64,000 nucleotides of DNA from Achromobacter insolitus (lineage in GTDB: Bacteria; Pseudomonadota; Gammaproteobacteria; Burkholderiales; Burkholderiaceae_B), in NCBI RefSeq assembly GCF_002209555.1, contig NZ_NJIF01000013.1:1-64000 (forward strand). The letters are read 5' to 3'. The notes below the pieces were generated by a model. That model saw nothing but the letters and a program-made list of their open reading frames with translations. It had not been told where the DNA came from and searched no databases. The position numbers and the translations under genes were made by a program. Positions 51,255 through 59,515 of this stretch are shown here, piece after piece; position 1 is the first letter of the stretch; every line of letters begins with the position of its first letter.

Positions 51255-52187
51255 TCAGGCGGGGCGGCGCGGTTGGGCGGCGCTCCAGTAAACGTTGTCG
51301 TTGAGCAGGCGTTGTTCGACTTCGGTGAGGCGGTTCAGGACCTCGTCGCCGCCGCGCGCGGTCAGGCGCGCGATCAGGTGCTCTGCCAGGCCCAGCAGGC
51401 CTGCCGTGGTGTGGAAGAACGAGCCGGGCCCCTGGCGCGCCGGACGGGCGCGAACACCCTCGCGGTCCGGCGGGGCGAAGCGCAAGGTATGGCGGGCTTC
51501 GACGGCCAGCGGGGACAGCGGGTCGTCGGTCAGCGCGATGAGCGCCACGCCGCGTTGCGCGGCCTGGCGGGCCAGTTGCACGGTGGCGGTGGGATAGGGC
51601 GCCTGGGAAATGACGATTAGCGCATCGCCTGGGCCCAGGTTGTCGGCCTGTTCGGCTGGCGCGCCGCCCAGCCCGTCGATCAGCACGCTGTTGCGGCGGA
51701 CCAATTGGTAGGCGTAGCGCATCTGGAAGGCAATGCCGAAGGCGGAGCGCGTGCCCAGAAACCCGACCTGCCGGGCTTCCAGCAGGGTCTGCACCGCGGC
51801 GTCGAAGGTAGACGGCGGATTCAACGCGCAGACTGAACTCATGGCGTGGATCTGATAGTCGGTCAGGACGTCGTGTCCGGGCGCGGCGGATTCACCCGCG
51901 GCGGCCTGCAGGGCGGCGGCGCGGTCCCGCAGGCCCGGCGTGCCTTGCCCTGCCAACGCCTGCTGGAACGGCAGGCGGAAGTCTTCGTAACTGGAAAAGC
52001 CGACTGCCCGGGCCAATCGCAACATGGTTGCCGGTGCAACGCCCAAGGCTTGGGCCTGGCGCCGCATGGACCACAGGCCGACTTCAGCGGGATGCGCCAC
52101 GACCCAGTGCGCGGCCCGTTGCAATTCGGGTGGCAGTTGCTCCAGTTTTTCCTGGAGAGTCAGGAGGAGGTCGGACGGCAGGGACAT
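51255..52187 (-). CDS. MurR/RpiR-family regulator
   Basis: This 310-residue protein has an N-terminal helix-turn-helix (ALGVAPATMLRLARAVGFSSYEDFR) and a C-terminal SIS domain near 130-260 (VGFLGTRSAFGIAFQMRYA; GDALIVISQAPYPTATVQLAR). SIS domains bind phosphosugars in many members, but RpiR proteins controlling amino-compound genes are also known. It is the first gene of the leftward run regulator-aminotransferase-binding protein-permease. Repeated ACATATG elements lie just upstream. Confidence 0.88.
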   Translation of the reverse strand: MSLPSDLLLTLQEKLEQLPPELQRAAHWVVAHPAEVGLWSMRRQAQALGVAPATMLRLARAVGFSSYEDFRLPFQQALAGQGTPGLRDRAAALQAAAGESAAPGHDVLTDYQIHAMSSVCALNPPSTFDAAVQTLLEARQVGFLGTRSAFGIAFQMRYAYQLVRRNSVLIDGLGGAPAEQADNLGPGDALIVISQAPYPTATVQLARQAAQRGVALIALTDDPLSPLAVEARHTLRFAPPDREGVRARPARQGPGSFFHTTAGLLGLAEHLIARLTARGGDEVLNRLTEVEQRLLNDNVYWSAAQPRRPA

Positions 52188-52206
52188 GTACGGCAGAACG
52201 GAGCAT

Positions 52207-52253
52207 AAAAAACATATGATAAATCTGCGTTTAATAAAAAAACATATGTTTTT
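52207..52253. promoter_or_regulatory. Paired operator elements upstream of rpiR
   Basis: AAAAACATATG occurs at 52208-52218 and again within the perfect 16-bp palindrome AAAAACATATGTTTTT at 52238-52253; the copies are 30 bp apart. The elements stand 20-66 bp upstream of the rpiR start and are the likely binding region of RpiR. Confidence 0.55.
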
Positions 52254-52379
52254 ATAAGGATTTCCCCCTATGGAGCGGATGCGTGTCGTCCCAGGCCTGC
52301 GCTGACAAGTTCCGGAATTCTGCTGCCATCCTCTGCAAATTTGTGTTCATTTAATTACATCGTGCCCGGGTGTTTTTGT

Positions 52380-52408
52380 TTGACGGGAATGAATCGTGCG
52401 CATATCAT
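52380..52408 (+). promoter_or_regulatory. Sigma70-type promoter of the ect operon
   Basis: TTGACG (52380-52385) and TATCAT (52403-52408) are separated by 17 bp. Transcription would start near 52415, about 30 nt before ectR. Confidence 0.65.
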
Positions 52409-52423
52409 TTGTGTAGAAATGAT
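52404..52423. promoter_or_regulatory. EctR operator
   Basis: Perfect inverted repeat ATCATTT-GTGTAG-AAATGAT of 20 bp, the size of MarR-family operators. It covers the -10 element and the predicted start site, so a bound repressor would block transcription. Confidence 0.65.
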
Positions 52424-52445
52424 TTGACCGAACACTCTTTATCCC

Positions 52446-52994
52446 ATGACTGACGCCGTGACATCCGATCCTTCGCAGCAATACGATTTGCGCATCTTGC
52501 GGGCGCTGCGCCGCATTACGCGTTCCATCGCTTTGCACTCGCGCCAGCTGTCCGCCGTCAGCCACATCACGGCGCCTCAGTTGATGTGCCTGCGCACCGT
52601 GATCGCCAACGGTCCGATGACGGCGACTGCCATCAGCCGTGAAATGCACGTCAGTCCCAGCACTGTGGTCGGGATTCTGGATCGCCTGGAGGACAAGGGC
52701 TTGATCCGCCGCGAACGCGGCCGCGAAGACCGCCGCATCGTATTCGTCACGGCTACCGACGCCGGCCGTGACCTGGCGCAAGGCGCGCCGTCGCCGTTGC
52801 AGAAGCACCTGGCCGACGCGCTCAATGCCTTGCCAGAGCTTGAACAGGCCACCATCACACTGTCCCTGGAGCGCATCGTGGCGCTCATGGAGCAGGACGG
52901 CCAGGCCGCCGTCGAGACGCATGGCGATGTGTCGTCGCCCATCCTTGAAGTGCCCACGGGCGGGGCACCCCCTGAATCAGGAATCGTTGCATGA
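52446..52994 (+). CDS. ectR: EctR, MarR-family regulator of ectoine genes
   Basis: This 182-residue winged-helix protein has the core [35 protein letters not shown] and wing [14 protein letters not shown]. EctR proteins repress ectoine operons at low osmolarity. It is the first gene of the operon and its stop overlaps the ectA start (ATGA), so it controls its own synthesis together with the pathway. A palindromic operator overlaps the promoter. Confidence 0.9.
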   Translation: MTDAVTSDPSQQYDLRILRALRRITRSIALHSRQLSAVSHITAPQLMCLRTVIANGPMTATAISREMHVSPSTVVGILDRLEDKGLIRRERGREDRRIVFVTATDAGRDLAQGAPSPLQKHLADALNALPELEQATITLSLERIVALMEQDGQAAVETHGDVSSPILEVPTGGAPPESGIVA

Positions 52995-53551
52995 AGAAAA
53001 ACGAACTGGATACCCCAACCCTCTCAAGTGCCGTGGCGCCGGCGGTCAGCGCGCAGACCCATACCATGCGTCTGCCCGACCGCAAAGACGGCGCCGCCAT
53101 CCACCGCCTCATTTCCGAGTGCCCGCCACTCGACCTGAATTCCCTCTACGCGTACCTGCTCCTGGCTGAGCACTTTCGCGACACCTGCGTCCTGGCCGAA
53201 AGTGCCGGCGGACGCATCGACGGTTTTATCTCCGCATATGTGATCCCGGACCGGCCCGACACCTTGTTTGTCTGGCAGGTTGCGGTGCACACCCGCGCAC
53301 GCGGCCATCGACTGGGCCGCGCCATGCTTCGCGAGCTCTTGCGCCGCAAGGGTCTCGAGCATGTCCGCTATCTCGAAACCACGGTGGGGCCTGACAACCA
53401 GGCATCGCGCCGCAGCTTTGCCGGCCTGGCCGGCGAACTGGGCGCCCACGTCTCCGAGCAGCCGTTCTTCGACCGGCAGCTCTTCGGCGGCGCGGACCAT
53501 GACGACGAGATGTTGTTGAGGATAGGTCCGTTCGCCTTGCCGGCCCCCTAG
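52991..53551 (+). CDS. ectA: L-2,4-diaminobutyrate N-acetyltransferase EctA
   Basis: GNAT-fold enzyme of 186 residues, the second step of ectoine synthesis. The acetyl-CoA loop is [18 protein letters not shown], and [16 protein letters not shown] and [14 protein letters not shown] are EctA-specific blocks. An ATGA overlap with ectR ties its translation to the regulator. The 121-nt gap to ectB contains a hairpin. Confidence 0.95.
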   Translation: MKKNELDTPTLSSAVAPAVSAQTHTMRLPDRKDGAAIHRLISECPPLDLNSLYAYLLLAEHFRDTCVLAESAGGRIDGFISAYVIPDRPDTLFVWQVAVHTRARGHRLGRAMLRELLRRKGLEHVRYLETTVGPDNQASRRSFAGLAGELGAHVSEQPFFDRQLFGGADHDDEMLLRIGPFALPAP

Positions 53552-53601
53552 GGGCGGCGCAAGCCCAGCGGTCTTATCGAATACCGGGATGGTTGGCCGA
53601 T

Positions 53602-53623
53602 CCGGATGCGCTTGCGCACCCGG
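53602..53623 (+). other. RNA hairpin between ectA and ectB
   Basis: CCGG-A-TGCGC-TT-GCGCA-C-CCGG can fold into a stem with one mismatch and a two-base loop (four in practice). No T run follows, so it is more likely an mRNA-processing or stability element than a terminator. Confidence 0.35.
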
Positions 53624-53672
53624 AAGGGCTCAGGCCGTCCGTCCACTTATGAGATGAAAGGGAGGATTAATC

Positions 53673-54980
53673 ATGGACTTGAAAATCTTTGACCGGATGG
53701 AGTCGGAGGTGCGGGGCTACATCCGGTCGTTCCCCGTGATATTCAGCCAGGCCCGGGGCTCGACCCTGATCGATGAGGAAGGCACCGAATACATCGATTT
53801 CTTCAGCGGCGCCGGCACGCTGAACTACGGCCACAACAATCCTGTTCTCAAGGAAAAGCTGCTGGAGTACGTCCAGTCGGACGGCGTGGTTCATGGCCTG
53901 GACATGGCCACCAGCGCGAAGAAGCGTTTCCTGGAGACGGTGGACCGCGTGCTGCTCAAGCCGCGCAATTGGCAATACACCTTGCAGTTCACCGGCCCGA
54001 CCGGCACCAACGCGGTGGAAGCCGCGCTGAAGATCGCGCGCCAGGTCAAGGGGCGTCCCAACGTCATCTCCTTTACCCATGGCTTTCACGGCGTGAGCGG
54101 CGGTTCGCTTGCCGTGACGGCCAACATGAAGTTCCGCGACGCGTCCGGTTACGCGCTGGGCAACACCACGTTCATGCCCTACGACGGATACTTCGGCCCG
54201 GACGTGGACACCATGGCCTACCTGGAGCGCATGCTCGAGGATCCCAGCAGCGGCATGGACAAGCCGGCCGCCGTCATTGTGGAAACGGTGCAAGGCGAGG
54301 GCGGCGTCAACGTGGCGACGCTGCGCTGGCTGAAAGAGCTGGAAAAGCTGTGCAAGCGCCATGACATGCTGCTGATCGTGGACGACATCCAGGTCGGTTG
54401 CGGACGCACCGGCACGTTCTTCAGTTTCGAGGCCGCGGGCATACGTCCCGACATCATCACGCTGTCGAAGTCGCTGTCGGGTTTCGGCCTGCCGATGTCG
54501 CTGGTGCTGATGAAGCCCGAGCTGGATATCTGGAAGCCCGGCGCCCACAGCGGCACGTTCCGCGGCAACAACCTGGCTTTCGTCACGGCGGCACAGGCGC
54601 TGGAAACCTATTGGGCCAACACCGCCTTCGCCACCGAAATCCAGCGCAAGGAGCGCCAGGTGCGCGACTGGCTGGAGAACCTGGTTCACAGCTATCCGAA
54701 CGCCGGCCTGTCGGCGCGCGGCCGCGGTTTGATCCAGGGCCTGGTGTGCAACGCCACGCCTGCGCTGGCCAACCGCATCGCGCAGAACGCCTTCAAGAAG
54801 GGCGTGGTGATTGAAACGTCTGGCGCGCACGACGAAGTGCTGAAGTTGCTGCCCGCCCTGACCATCGAAGAAGAGCTGCTGAGCAAAGGCCTGGACGTGA
54901 TCGAAGCCAGTGTCGCGGAAGCGCTCGCCGAAGAAGGGCAGTCCGCCCGCATTCTGAAATTTGGAGGAAAACGTCAATGA
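53673..54980 (+). CDS. ectB: L-2,4-diaminobutyrate transaminase EctB
   Basis: Class III aminotransferase of 435 residues that makes diaminobutyrate from aspartate semialdehyde and glutamate, the first committed step. The PLP Lys266 is in ITLSKSLSGFGLPM; LQFTGPTGTNAVEAALKIAR and IVDDIQVGCGRTG are further family blocks. GGGAGGA precedes the ATG by 6 nt. It overlaps ectC by 4 nt. Confidence 0.96.
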   Translation: MDLKIFDRMESEVRGYIRSFPVIFSQARGSTLIDEEGTEYIDFFSGAGTLNYGHNNPVLKEKLLEYVQSDGVVHGLDMATSAKKRFLETVDRVLLKPRNWQYTLQFTGPTGTNAVEAALKIARQVKGRPNVISFTHGFHGVSGGSLAVTANMKFRDASGYALGNTTFMPYDGYFGPDVDTMAYLERMLEDPSSGMDKPAAVIVETVQGEGGVNVATLRWLKELEKLCKRHDMLLIVDDIQVGCGRTGTFFSFEAAGIRPDIITLSKSLSGFGLPMSLVLMKPELDIWKPGAHSGTFRGNNLAFVTAAQALETYWANTAFATEIQRKERQVRDWLENLVHSYPNAGLSARGRGLIQGLVCNATPALANRIAQNAFKKGVVIETSGAHDEVLKLLPALTIEEELLSKGLDVIEASVAEALAEEGQSARILKFGGKRQ

Positions 54981-55381
54981 TCGTACGCAATGTCAAAGAT
55001 GTGATCGGCACCGCCGACGAAGTCCGCACCGATACCTGGGTCAGCCGCCGCGTGCTGCTGAAAAAGGACGGCATGGGCTTCTCCTTTCACGAAACCACCA
55101 TCTTTCCGGGCGGCCGTACCCATATCCACTACAAGAACCATCTTGAAGCGGTGTGGTGCATCGAAGGCGACGGCTCCATCGAGACCATCGCGGACGGCAA
55201 GAAGTACGAACTCGGCCCCGGCGTGGTCTACGCCTTGAACGAACATGACGAGCACTGGCTGTGCGGCGGCAAGGAGCCGCTGCGCGTCATCTGCGTCTTC
55301 AACCCGCCGCTGACCGGCCAGGAAGTGCACGACAAAGAAGGCGTCTACGCCTTGCCTGAGCCCGAAGCCCAAGCGGCCTGA
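54977..55381 (+). CDS. ectC: Ectoine synthase EctC
   Basis: Metal-dependent cupin of 134 residues that cyclises N-gamma-acetyldiaminobutyrate to ectoine. Blocks are SFHETTIFPGGRTHIHYKNH, EAVWCIEGDGSIET and ALNEHDEHWL. The ATG overlaps the ectB stop; ectD starts 17 nt after the ectC stop. Confidence 0.97.
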   Translation: MIVRNVKDVIGTADEVRTDTWVSRRVLLKKDGMGFSFHETTIFPGGRTHIHYKNHLEAVWCIEGDGSIETIADGKKYELGPGVVYALNEHDEHWLCGGKEPLRVICVFNPPLTGQEVHDKEGVYALPEPEAQAA

Positions 55382-55398
55382 CATATAAGGAGGTTCGC

Positions 55399-56325
55399 AT
55401 GATCTCACCTGCACAGGATCCGTACGCCTCCCGTACGGATCGAAGTTCCGCCATCATCGCCCGCCAGGATCCGGTGGTCTATGAAAACGGCCAGTACGCC
55501 AGCGCCCTGAACGCCGGCCAGGTCGAGCAATACGAGCGCGACGGTTTCATCCTGCTGGAGAATCTGTTCTCGGAGGACGAAGTCCGCGCGCTGTCTGGGG
55601 AAGTCGAGCGCATGACGCGCGATCCTTCGATCGTCCGCCGCGAAGAAGCCATTACGGAGCCAGGCAGCAATGCGGTGCGTTCCATCTTCATGGTGCACGT
55701 GCTCAATCCCGTCCTGTCGCGTCTGGTGCGCGACCCCAGGCTGGTCAACGTGGCGCGGCAGATCCTCGGTTCCGAGGTGTACATCCATCAGTCGCGCGCC
55801 AACATGAAGCCGGGCTTCAAGGGCAAGGAGTTCTATTGGCACTCCGACTTCGAGACCTGGCACGTCGAAGACGGCATGCCCGCCATGCGCGCCCTGAGCT
55901 GCTCGGTGCTGTTGACCGACAACAATGAGTGCAACGGCCCCTTGATGCTGGTGCCGGGATCGCATCGCCAGTTCATCTCGTGCGTGGGCGAGACGCCGAA
56001 CGAGCACTACAAGCAGTCGCTGAAGAAACAGGAATACGGCGTGCCGGATCCGGTCAGCCTGCAGCTGCTGGTGGAGCAGGGCGGCATCCGTACCATGACC
56101 GCCAAGGCCGGCTCGGTGGTGTTCTTCGACTGCAACACGATGCACGGCTCCAATAGCAATATCTCGCCTTGGCCGCGCGCCAATGTGTTCATGGTCTATA
56201 ACAGCATGGACAACACCTTGAACCCGCCCAAGTACGGGCTGACGCCGCGTCCCGAGCACATCGCGACGCGCAAGGGATTCAAGGCGGTTACGCCGCTGGA
56301 TGCCTTGAAGCTGGTCGGAGGCTGA
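55399..56325 (+). CDS. ectD: Ectoine 5-hydroxylase EctD
   Basis: Fe(II)/2-oxoglutarate dioxygenase of 308 residues. The iron triad is His148, Asp150 (FYWHSDFETWHVEDG) and His249 (MHGSNSN); the EctD signature lies around residues 146-162. It converts ectoine to 5-hydroxyectoine. It is the last gene of the operon, with AAGGAGG before the ATG and a terminator after it. No ectoine-specific aspartokinase (ask_ect) gene follows. Confidence 0.97.
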   Translation: MISPAQDPYASRTDRSSAIIARQDPVVYENGQYASALNAGQVEQYERDGFILLENLFSEDEVRALSGEVERMTRDPSIVRREEAITEPGSNAVRSIFMVHVLNPVLSRLVRDPRLVNVARQILGSEVYIHQSRANMKPGFKGKEFYWHSDFETWHVEDGMPAMRALSCSVLLTDNNECNGPLMLVPGSHRQFISCVGETPNEHYKQSLKKQEYGVPDPVSLQLLVEQGGIRTMTAKAGSVVFFDCNTMHGSNSNISPWPRANVFMVYNSMDNTLNPPKYGLTPRPEHIATRKGFKAVTPLDALKLVGG

Positions 56326-56335
56326 GCCTCCCATG

Positions 56336-56365
56336 AAAAAGCCCAGGCGCCGCCTGGGCTTTTTC
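56336..56365 (+). terminator. Rho-independent terminator of the ect operon
   Basis: A run, inverted repeat GCCCAGGCG / CGCCTGGGC around one base, then T run. It ends the ectoine transcript before the MOSC gene. Confidence 0.88.
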
Positions 56366-56419
56366 CTTTTGGCGTCTGCTATTCTCTGCGCACTTCGCCC
56401 TCTTGAGACACCGCACGCC

Positions 56420-57292
56420 ATGTCCGCCCGCATTCTCAGTCTGCATATCTACCCGGTGAAATCCTGCGCAGGCATCGCCCTGAACGAATCGCCCATCGAC
56501 CGCGCCGGGTTGGCCCACGACCGTCGTTGGATGCTGATCGGCGCCGACGGCCAATTCATGACGCAGCGGCAATGGCCCGCGATGGCGCTGATCCGCACCG
56601 CGCTCACCGCCGATGCGCTGCGCCTGTCCGCGCCGGGCATGTCCGACCTGGCTATTGCCTTGGACGGGTCGGGGCTGGAGCCGGGGGCGCAATCCGTGGG
56701 CGTATGGAGCGATACCATTTCGGCCCGGCGCGAGAGCGCCGCGGCCGGACAGTGGTTTTCCGAATTCCTGAAGACGCCGTGCCGGCTGTACAAGGTGGAT
56801 ACGGCGGCGCAACGCAATGCCAAGCCGGACTGGGTTTCGCGCTGGGTGGATGCGCATCCCGATCTGGCCGAATCGTTCGCCGGCGCGCATTGCTTCGGCT
56901 TTGCCGACGGTTTTCCCCTGCTGGTGGCCAATCAGGCTTCACTGGACGATCTGAATGCCCGGCTAAGCGCCAAAGGCGTGGCCCCGGTGCCGATGGACCG
57001 GTTTCGTCCCAACATTGTCGTACAGGGTGACTGGGAAGCCTTCGAGGAAGACCACACCGCCATGATCGAGGCCGGGGGCGTGAAAATGGCGTTCGTCAAG
57101 CCTTGCACCCGTTGTTCGATTCCCGATATCGACCAAAGCACAGCCCGGCAGTATGAAGAGCCCGGCCGCACCCTGGCGGGATACCGGAATCTGGAAATCG
57201 GCGTGGTGTTCGGCCAGAACGCCATCCTGGACGCGCCCGCGGGGGCGCGCCTGAAGGTGGGCGACGAGGTCGGAATCGAACTGGATTTCTGA
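56420..57292 (+). CDS. MOSC-domain protein (YcbX-like)
   Basis: This 290-residue protein has the N-terminal MOSC beta-barrel domain (LHIYPVKSCAGIALNESPI) and the C-terminal MOSC domain with FVKPCTRCSIPDIDQST, whose Cys would ligate molybdenum cofactor. YcbX-type proteins reduce N-hydroxylated compounds. ATG 56420 gives the family N-terminus; upstream sequence is the ect terminator. It is convergent with sugE. Confidence 0.88.
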   Translation: MSARILSLHIYPVKSCAGIALNESPIDRAGLAHDRRWMLIGADGQFMTQRQWPAMALIRTALTADALRLSAPGMSDLAIALDGSGLEPGAQSVGVWSDTISARRESAAAGQWFSEFLKTPCRLYKVDTAAQRNAKPDWVSRWVDAHPDLAESFAGAHCFGFADGFPLLVANQASLDDLNARLSAKGVAPVPMDRFRPNIVVQGDWEAFEEDHTAMIEAGGVKMAFVKPCTRCSIPDIDQSTARQYEEPGRTLAGYRNLEIGVVFGQNAILDAPAGARLKVGDEVGIELDF

Positions 57293-57322
57293 TCAGCAGC
57301 CCCGGCGCCCTCCGCCGGTGGC

Positions 57323-57640
57323 TCAGGGCGAGGACAACTTCAGGCCCACAAGGCCCAGCACAATGAGGATGACGCTTGCAATGCGCATCCAGCTGGTCGA
57401 CTCGCCGAAGAGCACGATGCCGGCCACGAAGGCGCCGATCGTGCCTATGCCCACCCAAACCGCATAGGCGGTGCCCAGGGGCAGGGACTTCATTGCCAAG
57501 GCCAGCAGCCAGAAGCTGATGATCATGCCCCCGGCGGTGATGACCGACGGCCAGAGGCGGGTGAATCCATGGGTGTACTTCAGGCCCACGGCCCAGACGA
57601 TTTCAAACAGGCCTGCGAGTACCAGGATGATCCAGGTCAT
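57323..57640 (-). CDS. sugE: Guanidinium exporter Gdx (SugE, SMR family)
   Basis: Four-helix inner-membrane protein of 105 residues, the exact SugE/Gdx length. The proton-coupling Glu13 is in [15 protein letters not shown], and [13 protein letters not shown] is the subtype-defining block for guanidinium exporters rather than polyaromatic-drug SMR pumps. ATG 57640 is preceded by AGGAG at 57646-57650. Its leader carries two hairpins with ACGG loops, a guanidine-II riboswitch, so expression should rise with guanidine. Confidence 0.94.
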   Translation of the reverse strand: MTWIILVLAGLFEIVWAVGLKYTHGFTRLWPSVITAGGMIISFWLLALAMKSLPLGTAYAVWVGIGTIGAFVAGIVLFGESTSWMRIASVILIVLGLVGLKLSSP

Positions 57641-57682
57641 GACGACTCCTACGCTTATGCTGCCGGCATGACGCCGGCGCGA

Positions 57683-57748
57683 GGGGCCGTCCCCAGAAAC
57701 AGACACACCGGCCATCCGGCCGCATGCGGCAACGGGCCGTCCCGCTGC
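57683..57748 (-). ncRNA. Guanidine-II (mini-ykkC) riboswitch
   Basis: On the minus strand, stem GCAGCGGG / CCCGTTGC closes an ACGG loop (57729-57748), and GGGG / CCCC closes a second ACGG loop (57683-57694). The linker is 34 nt, within the 7-40 nt known for this class. Two small hairpins with ACGR tetraloops define mini-ykkC RNAs, which bind guanidine in both loops and expose the ribosome-binding site. It lies between a sigma70 promoter and sugE. A further hairpin, GCCGGC / GCCGGC (57662-57678), stands between it and the Shine-Dalgarno sequence. Confidence 0.88.
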
Positions 57749-57755
57749 GGCAAAA

Positions 57756-57783
57756 ATTATAGAATACCGGCTTCCGACGGCAA
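57756..57783 (-). promoter_or_regulatory. Sigma70-type promoter of sugE
   Basis: TTGCCG (57778-57783) and a perfect TATAAT (57756-57761) on the minus strand are 16 bp apart. The predicted start near 57749 places the riboswitch at the 5' end of the transcript. Confidence 0.8.
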
Positions 57784-57849
57784 AACCGGGTGCCGGGCAT
57801 CACTCTAGCAACACTTCGCGTTCCGGGCCGCGAAACCAGGATATTTATC

Positions 57850-58218
57850 ATGCAACGCATCATGCTGCGGGCAAAGCTGCACCGCGTCACGGTCACCGAA
57901 GCCGACCTGCATTACGAAGGGTCTTGTGGCATCGACGAAGACTTGCTGGACGCTGCCGGCATGCGCGAGTTCGAACGCATCGAACTCTACAACGTCACCA
58001 ACGGCGAACGTTTCGACACTTACATCATCAAGGCGGCCCGCGGCAGCGGCGCCATTTCCTTGAATGGCGCGGCCGCGCGCCGGGCCCAGGTTGGCGATCT
58101 GCTGATCATCTGCACCTACGGCCCGATGTCGGAAGCCGATTCGGCGACGCACAAGCCCCAGGTGGTCCTGGTGGACGACGCCAACCGCGTCAAGGAAATC
58201 CGCAAGTTCCCGGCCTGA
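57850..58218 (+). CDS. panD: Aspartate 1-decarboxylase precursor PanD
   Basis: Pyruvoyl enzyme of 122 residues making beta-alanine for pantothenate. Self-cleavage is predicted between Gly24 and Ser25 in [27 protein letters not shown] and [11 protein letters not shown] are family blocks. ATG 57850 has AGGAT upstream and gives the conserved [16 protein letters not shown]. It is divergent from sugE. Confidence 0.97.
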   Translation: MQRIMLRAKLHRVTVTEADLHYEGSCGIDEDLLDAAGMREFERIELYNVTNGERFDTYIIKAARGSGAISLNGAAARRAQVGDLLIICTYGPMSEADSATHKPQVVLVDDANRVKEIRKFPA

Positions 58219-58282
58219 GGCCGGCCCGCACGGAGCGCGTCTTTCCGCGAGGCGCTCCGTCAAAACCCTGAATCGTTTCATC

Positions 58283-59335
58283 ATGAGCTTCCAGGTCATC
58301 ATCCAACCCAGCCAGCACCAATTCCCGGTCGAACCCGGCCAGACCGTGCTCGATGCCGCGCTGGCCGCCGGCATCGTCTTGCCGTACAGCTGTCGCAACG
58401 GCGCCTGCTCCACCTGCAAGGGCCGCGTGGTTTCCGGGGAGTACGACGCCGGACAATATCCGGCGCAGATTCTTTCGCCCGAAGAGCTGGCGGATGGCTA
58501 TACGCTGTTCTGCCAGGCCCGGCCTGAATCCGACATGGTGGTCGAATCGACCGAAGTCCGCCTTGCCAGCGACATCCAGATCCGCAAGCTGCCGTCGCGC
58601 GTGCAGACGCTGGAGCGTGTGGCCCCGGACGTTACGGTAATCAAGCTGCAGCTGCCCGCTTCCGAGCAGTTCCGCTATTACGCCGGCCAGTACATCGAGG
58701 TCATCCTGAAGGACGGTCGCCGGCGCAGCTATTCGATGGCTGGCGCGCCACACACGGGCAGCCCCCTCGAATTGCATATCCGCCACATGCCCGGCGGCGT
58801 GTTTACCGACCACGTGTTCGGCGCGGGCGACACGCAGATGAAAGAGCGCGAGATCCTGCGCCTGGAGGGGCCCTTCGGCTCCTTCTTCCTGCGCGAAGAC
58901 AGCGACAAGCCCGTCGTGCTGCTGGCCAGCGGCACGGGCTTCGCCCCGGTCAAGGCCATCGTCGAGCACATGATCCACAAGAACATCAAGCGTCCGGTGG
59001 CGTTGTATTGGGGCGGACGCCGTCCGCGCGACCTCTACATGGATGCGCTGGCGCAGTCGTGGGCCGGCATGCTGCCCGATTTCCGTTATGTCCCCGTGGT
59101 GTCCAACGCCCTGCAGGAAGACGGCTGGACGGGGCGCACCGGTTTCGTCCATGAAGCCGTCATGCAGGACATCGCCGACCTGTCGGGCCATCAGGTCTAT
59201 GCCTGCGGCACGCCGCTGATGGTGGACGCCGCCAGGCGCGAATTCAGCGCCCAGAACGGGCTGCCGCCCGAAGAGTTCTACGCGGACGCCTTTACGTCGG
59301 AAGCCGATCTGGCCAAGGCCGCCGCCCAGTCTTGA
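58283..59335 (+). CDS. 2Fe-2S ferredoxin-type NAD(P)H oxidoreductase (AscD-like)
   Basis: This 350-residue protein joins an N-terminal 2Fe-2S domain (CRNGACSTCKGRV, last Cys in LFCQARPE) to an FAD domain (YYAGQYIEVIL, RRSYSMAGAP) and a NAD domain (LLASGTGFAPVKAIVEH). It resembles CDP-6-deoxy-delta-3,4-glucoseen reductase and phenol-hydroxylase-type reductases. Neither deoxysugar genes nor an oxygenase is adjacent, so its partner is unknown. It starts 64 nt after panD and ends at a terminator. Confidence 0.82.
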   Translation: MSFQVIIQPSQHQFPVEPGQTVLDAALAAGIVLPYSCRNGACSTCKGRVVSGEYDAGQYPAQILSPEELADGYTLFCQARPESDMVVESTEVRLASDIQIRKLPSRVQTLERVAPDVTVIKLQLPASEQFRYYAGQYIEVILKDGRRRSYSMAGAPHTGSPLELHIRHMPGGVFTDHVFGAGDTQMKEREILRLEGPFGSFFLREDSDKPVVLLASGTGFAPVKAIVEHMIHKNIKRPVALYWGGRRPRDLYMDALAQSWAGMLPDFRYVPVVSNALQEDGWTGRTGFVHEAVMQDIADLSGHQVYACGTPLMVDAARREFSAQNGLPPEEFYADAFTSEADLAKAAAQS

Positions 59336-59352
59336 GTAACAGGGCATGAGCG

Positions 59353-59404
59353 AAAGGGGTGGAACGAGCGGGCCTGGAAAGGTTTGTGACTTCCGCCCCT
59401 TTTT
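59353..59404 (+). terminator. Rho-independent terminator of the reductase gene
   Basis: Arms AAAGGGGTGGAA (59353-59364) and TTCCGCCCCTTT (59391-59402), one G-U pair, then T run. Confidence 0.75.
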
Positions 59405-59515
59405 ATTCCATAGGCGCGGGCAAAGCGCCAGGGTAAACTGCCGTGGCAGCAGCTTGCCATGGATCGCGGACATCGGGTCGGCGAACCGAGCTGGCACGCA
59501 AGGAGCAATGCGGGC

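Noticed and set aside
57683..57748. Guanidine-I or guanidine-III class for the sugE leader
   Set aside because: The two small ACGG-loop hairpins with a 34-nt linker fit class II; the larger conserved cores of the other classes are not seen.
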